NCBI GenBank assembly: GCA_019423755.1
Contig: JAHZAU010000008.1
Coordinates: forward strand, 17,571-81,570
DNA length: 64,000 nt
From: Oscillospiraceae bacterium
GTDB taxonomy: Bacteria; Bacillota; Clostridia; Oscillospirales; Ruminococcaceae
Reading direction: 5' to 3'
The notes beneath the pieces were generated by a model. The model searched no databases, had not been told where the DNA came from, and saw only the letters and a program-made list of their open reading frames with translations. Shown piece by piece: positions 9,287 through 18,998 of this stretch (positions are counted from its first letter, which is position 1; each line of letters starts with the position of its first letter). The translations under genes were made by a program, and so were the position numbers.

Positions 9287-11908
9287 ATGAGCAGAGAACT
9301 CCCCAAAACCTACGACCCCTCCCAGGTAGAGGACCGGCTGTACCAGTTCTGGCTGGACGGCGGCTACTTCCATGCGGAGCCCGACCCGAAGAAGAAACCC
9401 TACACCATCGTTATCCCCCCACCGAACATCACCGGCCAGCTGCACATGGGCCACGCCCTGGACGAGACCCTGCAGGATATCCTCATCCGCTACCGCCGGA
9501 TGCAGGGCTACGCTGCCCTGTGGGTACCCGGCACCGACCACGCCTCCATCGCCACCGAGGCCAAGATCGTCAACGCCATGAAGGAAGAGGGCCTGACCAA
9601 GGCCGACCTGGGCCGCGACGGCTTCCTGGAGCGCGCCTGGGCCTGGAAGCGCCAGTACGGCGGCCGCATTGTGGAGCAGCTCAAGAAGCTGGGCTCCTCC
9701 TGCGACTGGGACCGCGAACGCTTCACCCTGGACGACGGCTGCTCCGAGGCGGTCAAAGAGGTATTCGTCCGGCTGTATGAGCAGGGCTTCATCTATCAGG
9801 GCGAGCGCATCATCAACTGGTGCCCCCACTGCAAGACCTCTATCTCCGACGCCGAGGTAGAATACGAGGAGCAGGCCGGCCACTTCTGGCACCTGCGCTA
9901 CCCCCTCACCGACGGCAGCGGCTGGGTCCAGCTGGCTACCACCCGTCCCGAGACCATGCTGGGCGATACCGCTGTAGCAGTTAACCCCAACGACGAGCGC
10001 TACCAGTCCATCATTGGCAAGACCGTCACTCTGCCGCTGGTCGGCCGGGAGATCCCCGTCGTAGCCGACGAGTACGTAGACATGGAGTTCGGTACCGGCG
10101 TGGTAAAGATCACCCCCGCCCACGACCCCAACGACTACGAGGTGGGCCGCCGTCACGACCTGCCCATCATCAAGGTCATGAACGACGACGCTACCATGAC
10201 CGCCGACTGCGGCAAATACGCCGGTATGGAGCGCTACGCTGCCCGCAAAGCCATCGTAGCTGACCTGGAAGAACAGGGTTACCTGGTCAAGATCGAGGAC
10301 CACACCCACAACGTCGGCACCTGCTACCGCTGCGGCACCACCGTGGAGCCCATGATCTCCAAACAGTGGTTCGTCAAGATGGCGCCTCTCTCCGGCCCGG
10401 CTCTGGACTGTGTGAAAAACGGCGAGATCAAGCTGATCCCCGAGCGCATGAACAAGATTTACTACAACTGGATGGAGAACATCAAAGACTGGTGCATCTC
10501 CCGTCAGCTGTGGTGGGGCCACCGCATCCCCGCCTACTACTGCGAGGACTGCGGCGAGGTGATGGTCTCCAAAGAGGACGTCCACACCTGCACCAAGTGC
10601 GGCAGCACCCACATCCATCAGGATGAGGACACCCTGGATACCTGGTTCTCCTCCGCTCTCTGGCCCTTCTCCACCCTGGGCTGGCCCAACGAGACCGAGG
10701 ACCTCAAGTACTTCTACCCCACCAGCACCCTGGTCACCGGCTACGACATCATCTTCTTCTGGGTGGCCCGTATGATCTTCTCCGGTCTGGCTTACACCGG
10801 CAAGGTCCCCTTCAACACTGTACTCTTCCACGGCCTGGTGCGCGACGCCCAGGGCCGCAAGATGTCCAAGTCTCTGGGCAACGGCATCGACCCGCTGGAG
10901 ATCATCGACCAGTACGGCGCCGACGCCCTGCGCTTCACCCTGGCTTCCGGCAACACCCCCGGCAACGACATGCGCTTCAGCGATGAAAAGGTACTGGCTT
11001 CCCGTAACTTTGCCAACAAGCTGTGGAACGCTTCCCGCTTCATCCTCATGAACCTGAAGGACGGCGACGTGAAGCCCGAAGTCCCCGCCACCCTGACCGT
11101 CGAGGACAAATGGGTCCTGACCAAGTACAACAACCTGGTCCGCGAAGTCACCGAGAACCTGGACCGCTTCGAGCTGGGTATCGCTGTCACCAAGCTGTAC
11201 GACTTCATTTGGGACATCTTCTGCGACTGGTATGTGGAGCTTGCCAAATCCCGCCTGTGGGAGGACGGCGAAGCCGCAGTTCCCGCCCGTCAGGTGCTGG
11301 TGTACATCATGAGCAACACCCTCAAGCTGCTGCATCCCTTCATGCCCTTCATCACCGAGGAGATCTGGCAGGCTCTGCCCCACGAAGGCGAGAGCATCAT
11401 GGTCTCCCAGTGGCCGGAATACGACCCGGCTCTGGACTTCTCCGCCGAGGAGCAGCAGTTTGAAAAGATCATGGACGCCATCAAGGCCGTGCGCAACCGC
11501 CGCTCCGAGATGAACGTCCCCCCGTCCAAGAAGGCGACCCTCTACATCGAGACCTCCTTCCCGGAGATCTTCGCCCAGGGTGTTCCCTTCCTGGAGCGTC
11601 TGGCTTGGGCCGACCGCGTGGTCATCGGCGAGAAACCCGAGGACGATTCCTCCGTCCAGGTCATCACCGACAGCGCCCGCATCTTCATCCCGCTGGCCCA
11701 GCTGGTGGACCGCGAGAAGGAGATCGCCCGCCTGACCAAGGAAAAAGAAGCCTGCCTGAAGGACATCGCCTTCATCAGCGGCAAGCTGAACAACGCCGGC
11801 TTCGTGGCGAAGGCTCCCGAAAAGGTGGTCAACGCCGAGCGCGAGAAGCTCAGCAAGGCCCAGGAGCTGCTGGCCCGCATCGAAGAAAGCCTCAAGGCCT
11901 TCCTCTAA
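9287..11908 (+). CDS. valS: valyl-tRNA synthetase
   Basis: Class I synthetase, 873 residues, normal length. HIGH-type motif HMGH at 53-56 after PPPNITGQL, editing domain in the middle, KMSKS at 525-529 followed by LGNGIDP, and a C-terminal coiled-coil arm (about 800-873) rich in Lys/Glu. It charges tRNA-Val and edits Thr. The open frame extends upstream into the T-box, but the ATG at 9287 has GAAAGGAA 7 nt before it and begins the family-typical MSRELPKTYDP. A bidirectional terminator follows. Confidence 0.98.
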   Translation: MSRELPKTYDPSQVEDRLYQFWLDGGYFHAEPDPKKKPYTIVIPPPNITGQLHMGHALDETLQDILIRYRRMQGYAALWVPGTDHASIATEAKIVNAMKEEGLTKADLGRDGFLERAWAWKRQYGGRIVEQLKKLGSSCDWDRERFTLDDGCSEAVKEVFVRLYEQGFIYQGERIINWCPHCKTSISDAEVEYEEQAGHFWHLRYPLTDGSGWVQLATTRPETMLGDTAVAVNPNDERYQSIIGKTVTLPLVGREIPVVADEYVDMEFGTGVVKITPAHDPNDYEVGRRHDLPIIKVMNDDATMTADCGKYAGMERYAARKAIVADLEEQGYLVKIEDHTHNVGTCYRCGTTVEPMISKQWFVKMAPLSGPALDCVKNGEIKLIPERMNKIYYNWMENIKDWCISRQLWWGHRIPAYYCEDCGEVMVSKEDVHTCTKCGSTHIHQDEDTLDTWFSSALWPFSTLGWPNETEDLKYFYPTSTLVTGYDIIFFWVARMIFSGLAYTGKVPFNTVLFHGLVRDAQGRKMSKSLGNGIDPLEIIDQYGADALRFTLASGNTPGNDMRFSDEKVLASRNFANKLWNASRFILMNLKDGDVKPEVPATLTVEDKWVLTKYNNLVREVTENLDRFELGIAVTKLYDFIWDIFCDWYVELAKSRLWEDGEAAVPARQVLVYIMSNTLKLLHPFMPFITEEIWQALPHEGESIMVSQWPEYDPALDFSAEEQQFEKIMDAIKAVRNRRSEMNVPPSKKATLYIETSFPEIFAQGVPFLERLAWADRVVIGEKPEDDSSVQVITDSARIFIPLAQLVDREKEIARLTKEKEACLKDIAFISGKLNNAGFVAKAPEKVVNAEREKLSKAQELLARIEESLKAFL

Positions 11909-11925
11909 TCGAAAACCCTCAAAAA

Positions 11926-11973
11926 TAAAAATCGCCCCGCCCTCTCCCAACGGAGAAGGCGGGGCGATTTTTT
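11926..11973. terminator. bidirectional terminator after valS
   Basis: ATCGCCCCGCC...GGCGGGGCGAT stem flanked by an A-run and T-run, between the convergent valS and molybdopterin oxidoreductase genes. Confidence 0.85.
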
Positions 11974-11989
11974 GTAATGTTATGCTTGA

Positions 11990-14101
11990 TTACGCTTGCT
12001 GCGGGCATTTTTCCAGCCGGCAGGGCATGGATTTGTAGGTAATGAAGCCGCTGACCGGGTCACGGAACTGCATGGTGCAGATGTCGTTGACATCCCGGTC
12101 GCGCCAGCCTTCCTGCTGGAAGGCGCTGCCGCCGCCGGCGCAGACGTGGACGCAGCCCCGGGCCATGGGCGCCAGGTGGGCCGGGAAGCGCAGACAGCCG
12201 CAGGCGGTGTGCACCGCTACCAGGTCGCCTTCGGCGATGCCCAATTCCCGGGCGTCCTCCGGGTCGATATCCACGGTAGGGTGAGGCTCCAGGGCGGTGA
12301 CGCCGGAAAATTCCGGCCCGAAGGAGCTAAAGCGTACCCCGCTGCGGGCGCCGGTGGTCATGGTGAAGGGAAGCTCCCCTTCCGCTCCGCACAGCCCTTC
12401 TACCTCGCGGATGTCGTGGTACTGGGGCACGCCGGAATAGCCGCACTCGACAAAGTAGGTGGAAGAAATCTCAAATTTGCCCGACGGAGTGGGGAAACCG
12501 GGCAGGCCGTCCTGGCGCAGCAGGCCGCTTTCGTACTTGCGGTAGATCTTTTCCTTTTTGGGGAAGGTGATGCCTTCCGGGTGCTCCTGCAGCTGATGAA
12601 GCAGGTCCTCCCTGCCGGCAAAGAGCATGTTATACAGCTCTTCGTCGTTTTTCGGGAACTTTTCCCCGAAGCCCAGCCGCTGGGCGATGGCCTGGCTGAC
12701 TTCCAGGTCGCTTTTTGCCTCGCCCAAAGGCTCGATGACCCGCTGGCGCAGCCGCGCGCCGCCGGGGTAAGTGCAGAGGGTGATGTTTTCCCACAGGGTG
12801 GTCACCGGCAGGATCACGTCGGCCCAAAGGCAGTCGTTGCTCCAATAGCGCTCGGTGACGATGAACAGGTCCAGCTTCCGGTAAACCTGGGCCCAAAGCT
12901 CCCGGGTGGGGTAGGTGATGCTGGGGGAGGTGCCGCCGATCATCAGCGCCCGGATAGGGTAGGGCTTGCCTTCCAGCACCGCCCGGGGCAGCTCCACAAA
13001 CTGGCTGCTTTTGGTGAAGGCGTAAAACAGGGGGTATTTTTCTGCGCCCAGGTTCCAGTCCTTCTTCTCCGGCACCGCCCGCAGACGGGTGGGCTGGTGG
13101 ATGGCGTCCAGATAGATGCCGCCCTCGGCGTCCACCTTGCCGGTGATGGCCCAGAGGATCTGGATGGCGCGGTTGTTCTGTACGCCGCTGTACTGGTATT
13201 CCAGGCCGGTGTAGGAGATGAGGGAGATGCGGGTGGTGCTGCAGAACCAATCCGTCAGGCGGCGGATGTCCTCCACCGGCACGCCGCAGCAGCGGGAAAG
13301 CTCCACGAGGCTGAGTCCTTCCAGCTCCCGGCACAGCTCGTCAAAGCCCACGGTGTATTGCTCTACAAACGCCTTGTCCCAGCGGCCGCTTTCCACAATA
13401 AGCTTGAGCATAGCCATGGCCAAAGCGCCGTCCGAGCCGGGGATCACCGGCACCCACCAGTCGGCCAGCTCGCCCATGCCCTCTTTGCGCGGGTCGATGA
13501 CCACCACCCGGCAGCCGCGCTCCTTGGCAGCCAGCACCGCCTTGTAGTCGTCTAGCGGGCCGGAGTCGGTCTTGGAGTTTTTGCCCCAGATGAAGATGAT
13601 CTCGCTGTTTTCGGTATCGGCCAGGATGTGCCCGTTTTTGGGGATGCCGTAGGTGGTCAGCGGGGTGAGCACATTGGAAGAATAGTTGCAGGTGGAGCTG
13701 GCGGACATATCATTGGGGGAACCCAAATTGGCAAAGAAGCCGCCCGCCCGGGATTTGATGGTGTTGTAGCTTTCTTCCAGCAGGCTGCCGCCGGTGTAGG
13801 AGGCCAGCGCCTGGGGCCCGTACTGCGCCACAATGGCGCGGACCTTCTGTTCGATGTAGTCCAGCGCTTCCTCCCAGCTGACGGTGCGAAACTTCCCTTC
13901 GCCCTTCTCACCGTCCCGGATCATGGGGTGCAGCACCCGGTTGGGGGAGTAGACCAGCTCGGGGCTCAGCCGTCCCCGGGCGCAGACCCGTCCCCGGGGG
14001 CTGTCCCGGTCGGGCTCCACCTTGGTGATCCGGCCGTCCTCCAGCGTCACCTCCACAAAACACTTATTCTGACACATCCCGCACACGGCTTTTTTCTTCA
14101 C
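11990..14101 (-). CDS. molybdopterin (bis-MGD) oxidoreductase, DMSO-reductase superfamily
   Basis: 703 residues. An N-terminal [4Fe-4S] site (CGMCQNKC at about 6-13, fourth Cys in RGRVCARGR) is followed by the molybdopterin domains and a C-terminal dinucleotide-binding domain with TTGARSGVRFSS. At the usual metal-ligand position I read SASSTCNYSS, suggesting a Cys (or Ser) ligand; there is no in-frame UGA. No twin-arginine signal, so a cytoplasmic enzyme. The GTG at 14101 is preceded by AAGGAAGG at 6 nt; an upstream TTG lacks a site. No partner subunit or cofactor-synthesis gene is nearby. Substrate unknown; the closest-looking groups are the Fe-S/Mo reductases of anaerobes. Confidence 0.88.
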   Translation of the reverse strand: MKKKAVCGMCQNKCFVEVTLEDGRITKVEPDRDSPRGRVCARGRLSPELVYSPNRVLHPMIRDGEKGEGKFRTVSWEEALDYIEQKVRAIVAQYGPQALASYTGGSLLEESYNTIKSRAGGFFANLGSPNDMSASSTCNYSSNVLTPLTTYGIPKNGHILADTENSEIIFIWGKNSKTDSGPLDDYKAVLAAKERGCRVVVIDPRKEGMGELADWWVPVIPGSDGALAMAMLKLIVESGRWDKAFVEQYTVGFDELCRELEGLSLVELSRCCGVPVEDIRRLTDWFCSTTRISLISYTGLEYQYSGVQNNRAIQILWAITGKVDAEGGIYLDAIHQPTRLRAVPEKKDWNLGAEKYPLFYAFTKSSQFVELPRAVLEGKPYPIRALMIGGTSPSITYPTRELWAQVYRKLDLFIVTERYWSNDCLWADVILPVTTLWENITLCTYPGGARLRQRVIEPLGEAKSDLEVSQAIAQRLGFGEKFPKNDEELYNMLFAGREDLLHQLQEHPEGITFPKKEKIYRKYESGLLRQDGLPGFPTPSGKFEISSTYFVECGYSGVPQYHDIREVEGLCGAEGELPFTMTTGARSGVRFSSFGPEFSGVTALEPHPTVDIDPEDARELGIAEGDLVAVHTACGCLRFPAHLAPMARGCVHVCAGGGSAFQQEGWRDRDVNDICTMQFRDPVSGFITYKSMPCRLEKCPQQA

Positions 14102-14255
14102 GGGACATCCTTCCTTTCTCAATAAAAATAGTCATATTTATCCTACCACATTTCCCCTTTGCCGCCCATCGCCCGGCTTATCGTTTTTTTAAATGAAGTT
14201 TCGGGAGGTATCGGTTTTTTCTATCTTTGCTTTCCCCTTTGGGGCGGTTGTGTGA

Positions 14256-14261
14256 TATAAT
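14256..14261 (+). promoter_or_regulatory. extended -10 promoter for the aldo/keto reductase
   Basis: TGATATAAT gives an extended -10 (TATAAT at 14256-14261) without a good -35 box, 51 nt upstream of the gene. Confidence 0.5.
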
Positions 14262-14312
14262 GGAGCCAACGGGGCCCCGCCCCCATCCTATACAGAAAGA
14301 AGTGGCCCGTTT

Positions 14313-15461
14313 ATGGATCAACGTACCTTCCCTGCCTTTGACAAAACCATCTCCCGCCTAGGCTTCGGCGGCATGCGCTTCCCCAAAAACCCCGACGGCA
14401 CCCCCGACCGGGACGCTGCCGTAGCGATGCTCCGCCACGCCTACGAAAACGGCGTCAACTACTTTGACACCGCCGCCCCCTACCACAAGGGCGAGTCCGA
14501 GCCCATCTTCCGCCAGGCCCTTTCCATCTATCCCCGCTCCTCCTACTATGTGGCCGACAAAATGAGCCTGTGGATGGTGGAGACCGAGGAGGAGATGAAG
14601 GCCTTCTTCTACAAGCAGCTGGAAACCCTGGGGGTCGATTATATCGACTTCTACCTGCTGCACAGTATGAGCCGCACCAACTGGGAAAAGGCCCTGCGCC
14701 TGGGCGCCGTCCCCTTCCTGGAGGAGATGAAGGCTCAGGGTAAGATCCGCCACCTGGGCTTCTCCTTCCACGACACCCTGCCCATCCTGCGACAGATCCT
14801 CGACTACCGCAAATGGGACTTTGCTCAGCTGCAGTTAAACTACCTGGACTGGGAAAACCAGCACGCCGACCAGCTGTACCACGAGCTGGAAAGCCGCGGC
14901 ATCCCCTGCATCGTCATGGAGCCGGTGCGCGGCGGCTACCTTGCCAACCTGGACCCGGTGCGCGCCCAGCCCTTTACCCAGCTGCACCCCGACTGGTCCA
15001 TCGCCTCTTGGGCTGTTCGCTGGGTGTCCAGCCTGCCCAATGTTATGGTGGTGCTCAGCGGCATGAGTGCCCCCGACCAGCTGGAAGACAACCTGCGCAC
15101 CCTCTCCGGCTTCTCTCCCCTCACCGAGGCGGAACAACAAGCCGTCTCCCAGGTGGTATCGGAGATCCGCAAGGTCAACGACATCCCCTGCACCGGCTGC
15201 CGCTACTGCATGGACTGCCCCAGCGGGGTGGATATCCCCGGGGTGTTCACTATCTACTCGGAGTACCGGGTCTTCGGCGACCCCAAGGACTTTGTGGACA
15301 GCTACCAGGGCGCCATCAACAAGGGCTATTCCGCCGACCGATGCGTCCGCTGCGGAAAGTGCGCCGCCCACTGCCCCCAGCAGATCGCCATCCCCCAGCA
15401 GCTGGCCCGCATCCATCAGCTTTTCCTGGAAGAAAAGGCCAAGCTGGAAGCCGCAAAATAA
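14313..15461 (+). CDS. aldo/keto reductase with C-terminal 4Fe-4S domain
   Basis: 382 residues. Residues 1-270 form an aldo/keto reductase barrel (RLGFGGMRFP, YFDTAAPYHKGESE, DYIDFYLLH); the C-terminal part carries CTGCRYCMDCPSG and CVRCGKCAAHCPQ, two ferredoxin-type Cys groups. This fusion is widespread in Clostridia and Methanobacteria, where the substrate is mostly unknown; it presumably links NAD(P)H or ferredoxin electrons to a carbonyl compound. It is divergent from the molybdopterin enzyme across 211 nt and ends in its own terminator. AGAAAGAAG precedes the ATG. Confidence 0.92.
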   Translation: MDQRTFPAFDKTISRLGFGGMRFPKNPDGTPDRDAAVAMLRHAYENGVNYFDTAAPYHKGESEPIFRQALSIYPRSSYYVADKMSLWMVETEEEMKAFFYKQLETLGVDYIDFYLLHSMSRTNWEKALRLGAVPFLEEMKAQGKIRHLGFSFHDTLPILRQILDYRKWDFAQLQLNYLDWENQHADQLYHELESRGIPCIVMEPVRGGYLANLDPVRAQPFTQLHPDWSIASWAVRWVSSLPNVMVVLSGMSAPDQLEDNLRTLSGFSPLTEAEQQAVSQVVSEIRKVNDIPCTGCRYCMDCPSGVDIPGVFTIYSEYRVFGDPKDFVDSYQGAINKGYSADRCVRCGKCAAHCPQQIAIPQQLARIHQLFLEEKAKLEAAK

Positions 15462-15472
15462 TCCCCTTACGC

Positions 15473-15516
15473 AAAAAACGGGAAGCAGCCGCCGCTGCCT
15501 CCCGTTTTTCTTTTTT
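15473..15516 (+). terminator. terminator after the aldo/keto reductase
   Basis: AAAACGGGAAGCAGC and GCTGCCTCCCGTTTT flank a 4-nt loop and run into T-rich sequence. Confidence 0.8.
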
Positions 15517-15719
15517 GCCGCCCCATTGCCCCACCCCACAGAAATCCGCTGCCTGGATTTTACGATTTTATGGATAAATTTGAAATTCTGCCGCCGCCGG
15601 GCGGAAAAGATTGACCTTTTTGTGGGGGTGGTTTAAAATAAGGTGGAATATAAGCTGAGATTCTGCGCGCTTGCCCCCGGGCAGCCGCTTGGACCGATTT
15701 GACAGAAAGGTGTATAGGT

Positions 15720-16367
15720 ATGATCAAGATCTCTCCCTCCATCCTCTCCGCCGATTTCTCCCGCCTGGGGGAGGAAGCCCGCGCCATGGAAGCCGCCGGC
15801 GCCCCCATGCTTCACATTGACGTTATGGACGGACACTTTGTGCCCAACATTTCCTTCGGCGCGCCGGTGTACCGCCACATCCGCTCCTGCTTCTCCGGGT
15901 GCTTTGACGTGCACCTGATGATCAGCGAGCCGCTGCGCTACATCGACGATTTCGTCAAGGCTGGCGCCGACCTGATCACCTTCCATGTGGAGTGCGACAG
16001 CGACATCGCCGCCACCATCCGCGCCATCAAGGAGCGCGGGGTCAAGGTGGGCCTGTCGGTAAAACCCGGCACCCCGGCAGAAGCCATCGCCCCCTACCTT
16101 GCCGACCTGGACCTGGTCCTGGTGATGACGGTAGAGCCGGGCTTCGGCGGCCAGAAGTTCATGGAAGACATGATGCCGAAGCTGGCTCAGCTTCGCCGGA
16201 TGATCGACGCTACCGGCCGGGAGATCGACCTGCAGGTAGACGGCGGCATCAACGACAAGACCGCCCGCATCTGCGTGGAAAACGGCGCCAACGTGCTGGT
16301 AGCCGGCTCCTACCTGTTCGGTAAGGAGGACTACGCCGCCGGTATCCGCTCCCTTATGGCCGAATAG
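15720..16367 (+). CDS. rpe: ribulose-phosphate 3-epimerase
   Basis: 215 residues, standard size. MIKISPSILSADFSRL start, HIDVMDGHFVPN metal-binding block, VHLMI, MTVEPGFGGQ and VDGGI blocks all present. It interconverts ribulose-5-phosphate and xylulose-5-phosphate in the pentose phosphate pathway. AGAAAGGTG lies 8 nt before the ATG at 15720. Its last 14 nt overlap the end of the convergent mecA gene. Confidence 0.97.
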   Translation: MIKISPSILSADFSRLGEEARAMEAAGAPMLHIDVMDGHFVPNISFGAPVYRHIRSCFSGCFDVHLMISEPLRYIDDFVKAGADLITFHVECDSDIAATIRAIKERGVKVGLSVKPGTPAEAIAPYLADLDLVLVMTVEPGFGGQKFMEDMMPKLAQLRRMIDATGREIDLQVDGGINDKTARICVENGANVLVAGSYLFGKEDYAAGIRSLMAE

Positions 16368-16911
16368 GACCGCCCAGGCGCTCCACCGCATCTTCCCCCG
16401 CCAGACACTGGCCGTGCTCCGCCAGGTAGGACTCGAAGACGCTGCTTTCCGCCCCTTCCTCCTGCCTGCCGTACTCCCGCAGAAAGGCCAGGGTCTGCCC
16501 TTGCTCGCCGTCCAGCGGGAGCAGGCTCAGGTAGTAGCGCTCCCCCAGCCGGTAGGCGCTGCTGCCGAAGATCCGGTGCCCGTACTGCCGCCCCAGGCAG
16601 TGCAGGGCGTCGAAAAACGGGTCCGCCCCGTCAAAGGAATAGATCTGCCTGCGGCAGCGGGAAACGCCGCCCAATAGGGTAAACACCAGGATGCAGCCGC
16701 CGTCCTCCCCGGGGCTGGCTTCGATGAGCATCCGCTCCTCCCCGGGGGAAAAGCCCGTTTCCCGCTGGGCCTGCTCCAATACCTTCCCCAGCGCCTGGCG
16801 ACTTGCCGGGTCGATGTAATCCAGCGACTCATAGCTGATCCCCAGGCGTTCCAGGTCCCGGCTGCTGAGCACCACCCGGAGCCGTCCGGCGTCCTGCCGC
16901 TTGATCTCCAT
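16354..16911 (-). CDS. mecA: adaptor protein MecA
   Basis: 185 residues. The N-terminus MEIKRQDAGRLRVVLSSRDLERLGI and the central Arg/Cys/Glu-rich region followed by a C-terminal domain with the YYLSLLPL strand match the MecA adaptor family, which delivers substrates to the ClpC protease. Convergent with rpe (14-nt overlap of stops) and divergent from the Rnf-like operon by only 73 nt. Sequence is somewhat diverged from Bacillus MecA but length and domain order fit. Confidence 0.85.
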   Translation of the reverse strand: MEIKRQDAGRLRVVLSSRDLERLGISYESLDYIDPASRQALGKVLEQAQRETGFSPGEERMLIEASPGEDGGCILVFTLLGGVSRCRRQIYSFDGADPFFDALHCLGRQYGHRIFGSSAYRLGERYYLSLLPLDGEQGQTLAFLREYGRQEEGAESSVFESYLAEHGQCLAGEDAVERLGGPIRP

Positions 16912-16984
16912 ACGTTATGACCATCCCCTTCTTCCCCCTTTTTCCCGGGGAAGTCCCCGCCAAAAAGGAGGCACATCGTTTTTT

Positions 16985-18031
16985 ATGCTGCTTGAAGACA
17001 ACAACGGCCTGGTGCTGGACCAGGTGAAGGAGCCGGCGCTTTCCCGCCCGCTGCTTCCCTTCCTGCGCACCGAACCAAACCCCGAGACCCTGGAACCGGT
17101 GGAGGACCCCTCCTCCCTGGACATCCAGCAGGTGATCCAGATCGCCCGAGCGGCCCACATCACCGACGAGCGGGACGGCCGTCCCCTTTGGGAAAACATC
17201 CAAAAGTGGGTCAAAACGCCGCCGCGCGCCGTCGTCTGCGACGCCATTGACGATGAGCCCTACGTTTCCAGCCAGATCAACCCCCTGCTCAACCTGCCCC
17301 AGGAGGCGGTGGGCGGCCTGGAACTGCTGGCCCGGGCGCTGGGCGTCTCGGAACGGTATATCGCCGTATACAAAAATATGTACGATCTCAACACAAAGAT
17401 TCCCGCCGTGCTGGAAAATGTGCCGGTGCGCAAGCTGGGGGGCAAGTACCCCATGGAGCGGCGCAGCGACCGCCGGTTCTCCAAGGACCACCTGCTGGTG
17501 GGCAGCTGCGCGCTGATCCACCTGTACCGCGCTGTGACCCAGGGCAAGGTACAGACCACCGCCATGGTCACCGTGGCCGGGGACTGCGTCGGCAACCCGG
17601 TCAACCTGGAGGTGAGCCTGGGCATGCCGCTCATGGAGGTGCTGGAACGCTGCGGCCTCATCCAAGAGCCGACCCACATCGTAGAGGGCGGCGCCATGCA
17701 GGGGCTGTGCGTCATCGACCCGGAGCACACCGTCATCAAGGCGGACACCCGGGCGGTGCTGGCCTTCCGGGACGACAAGCGGGAACGCCGCTACAACTGC
17801 ATCGGCTGCGGACGCTGTGTAGAGGTCTGCCCCGCGGGCCTCAACCCCGCCTACCTCATGCGCGCCATTGAAAGCCACCGCCCGGCCCGGGCTCTGCGCC
17901 TGGGGTTGGAGCAGTGCATCGGCTGCTCCTCCTGCAGCTATATCTGTCCGGCCCGGCTGGAGCTTTCCTTCTCCATTACCCAAGCCAAAAGCCGCTTAAA
18001 GAAAGGAGTTTCCGACTCCCATGAAGCTTAG
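16985..18031 (+). CDS. RnfC-like Fe-S protein lacking the flavin/NADH loop
   Basis: 348 residues, about 90 shorter than usual RnfC. The C-terminus has two complete 4Fe-4S motifs (CIGCGRCVEVCP from residue 272, then CIGCSSCSYICP). The N-terminal barrel-sandwich part with GG-HPP is missing, and where RnfC has the Gly-rich GLGGAGFPT loop this protein reads AAHITDERDGRPLW. The DEPYV and KYP landmarks remain, so it is homologous. AGGAGG lies 13 nt before the ATG, unusually far. It overlaps the next gene by 11 nt. Probable membrane-associated electron carrier, but NADH binding is doubtful. Confidence 0.82.
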   Translation: MLLEDNNGLVLDQVKEPALSRPLLPFLRTEPNPETLEPVEDPSSLDIQQVIQIARAAHITDERDGRPLWENIQKWVKTPPRAVVCDAIDDEPYVSSQINPLLNLPQEAVGGLELLARALGVSERYIAVYKNMYDLNTKIPAVLENVPVRKLGGKYPMERRSDRRFSKDHLLVGSCALIHLYRAVTQGKVQTTAMVTVAGDCVGNPVNLEVSLGMPLMEVLERCGLIQEPTHIVEGGAMQGLCVIDPEHTVIKADTRAVLAFRDDKRERRYNCIGCGRCVEVCPAGLNPAYLMRAIESHRPARALRLGLEQCIGCSSCSYICPARLELSFSITQAKSRLKKGVSDSHEA

Positions 18032-18998
18032 TCTGCATACCTCCCCTTACATCCGCTACCGGGAGTCCTGCCGCACCGTCATGAGCGATATGGTCATCGC
18101 CGTGGCGCCGCTGTATTTTATGGCCTGTTTCTACTACGGCATCCGGGCCCTGGTGGTAGGACTGACCGCCGTGCTCACCTGTCTGGCTGCCGACTGGCTG
18201 GCAAGCCTGGTTTCCGGCAACCACCAGATCAACCTGCGGGACTGGTCGGCCATCGTCACCGGCATGCTGCTGGCGCTGATGATGCCCGCCTCGGTGGACC
18301 TGCGGGTGGTGATCTTCTCCAGCCTGTTTGCCATCTGGGTGGTAAAAGCCCCCTTCGGCGGCACCGGCAACAACCTCTTTAACCCGGCGGCGGCCGGCGC
18401 GGCCTTTGCGCTGGTCTGCTGGCCCTCCCAGATGCTCAACTACCCCGCTCCCCTCAGCCCCCTGCCCCTGGCGGTGGACCAAAGCGTCCGCCTGATGCAG
18501 GGTCCGGCCGCTACCCTGAGCTTGGGCGGCGTACCCAATGTGGGCCTGACCGAGCTGCTGCTGGGCAGCTTCCCCGGGCCGATGGGCGCTTCCAATGTGC
18601 TGATCGTGCTGGCCTGCCTGGCTTACCTGGTGGTGCGTCGCTGCGTCAAATGGTATGTACCGGCGGCCTTCCTGGCTACCGCTTCCATCGTGCCGCTGTT
18701 TTTGCACAACACGGCCCTTTCCGCCGGTGAGGCCGTCCTTTACGAGCTGGGCGCCCACTCGCTGCTGTTTGTGGCGGTGTATCTGCTTTCCGAGCCGGCC
18801 ACCTGCCCCAAGCGCAACCTGGCCCGCCTGATGTATGCCGCTGTGGCCGGTGTGTGCACCAGCCTGTTCCGTTACTTCGGCGCCGTGGAGCAGAGCGCCG
18901 TCTTTGCGCTGCTTCTCATGAACGCCGTTGCCCCGCTGTTTGACTACCTGGTGGAACAGCTGCTGTTTTTGAAACGAGGTGAGTCTCATGCGGCTTAA
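18021..18998 (+). CDS. RnfD/NqrB-like membrane protein
   Basis: 325 residues with about nine hydrophobic helices. SPYIR near the N-terminus, KAPFGGTGNNLFNPAAAG and SEPATCPK match RnfD/NqrB landmarks. The flavin-Thr region reads GPAATLSLGG, so a covalently bound FMN is possible at the Thr. In a canonical Rnf complex this subunit passes electrons across the membrane while ions are pumped. Start and stop overlap both neighbours by 11 nt (ATGAAGCTTAG and ATGCGGCTTAA), showing tight translational coupling. Confidence 0.88.
   Translation: MKLSLHTSPYIRYRESCRTVMSDMVIAVAPLYFMACFYYGIRALVVGLTAVLTCLAADWLASLVSGNHQINLRDWSAIVTGMLLALMMPASVDLRVVIFSSLFAIWVVKAPFGGTGNNLFNPAAAGAAFALVCWPSQMLNYPAPLSPLPLAVDQSVRLMQGPAATLSLGGVPNVGLTELLLGSFPGPMGASNVLIVLACLAYLVVRRCVKWYVPAAFLATASIVPLFLHNTALSAGEAVLYELGAHSLLFVAVYLLSEPATCPKRNLARLMYAAVAGVCTSLFRYFGAVEQSAVFALLLMNAVAPLFDYLVEQLLFLKRGESHAA

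Noticed and set aside
9149..11950. 933-codon open frame antisense to valS
   Set aside because: Mirror of the biased GC-rich valS codons; Val/Gly/Asp-rich translation without domains, no ribosome site.
11990..14101. Selenocysteine in the molybdopterin enzyme
   Set aside because: The frame has no internal UGA; the ligand position reads Cys or Ser.
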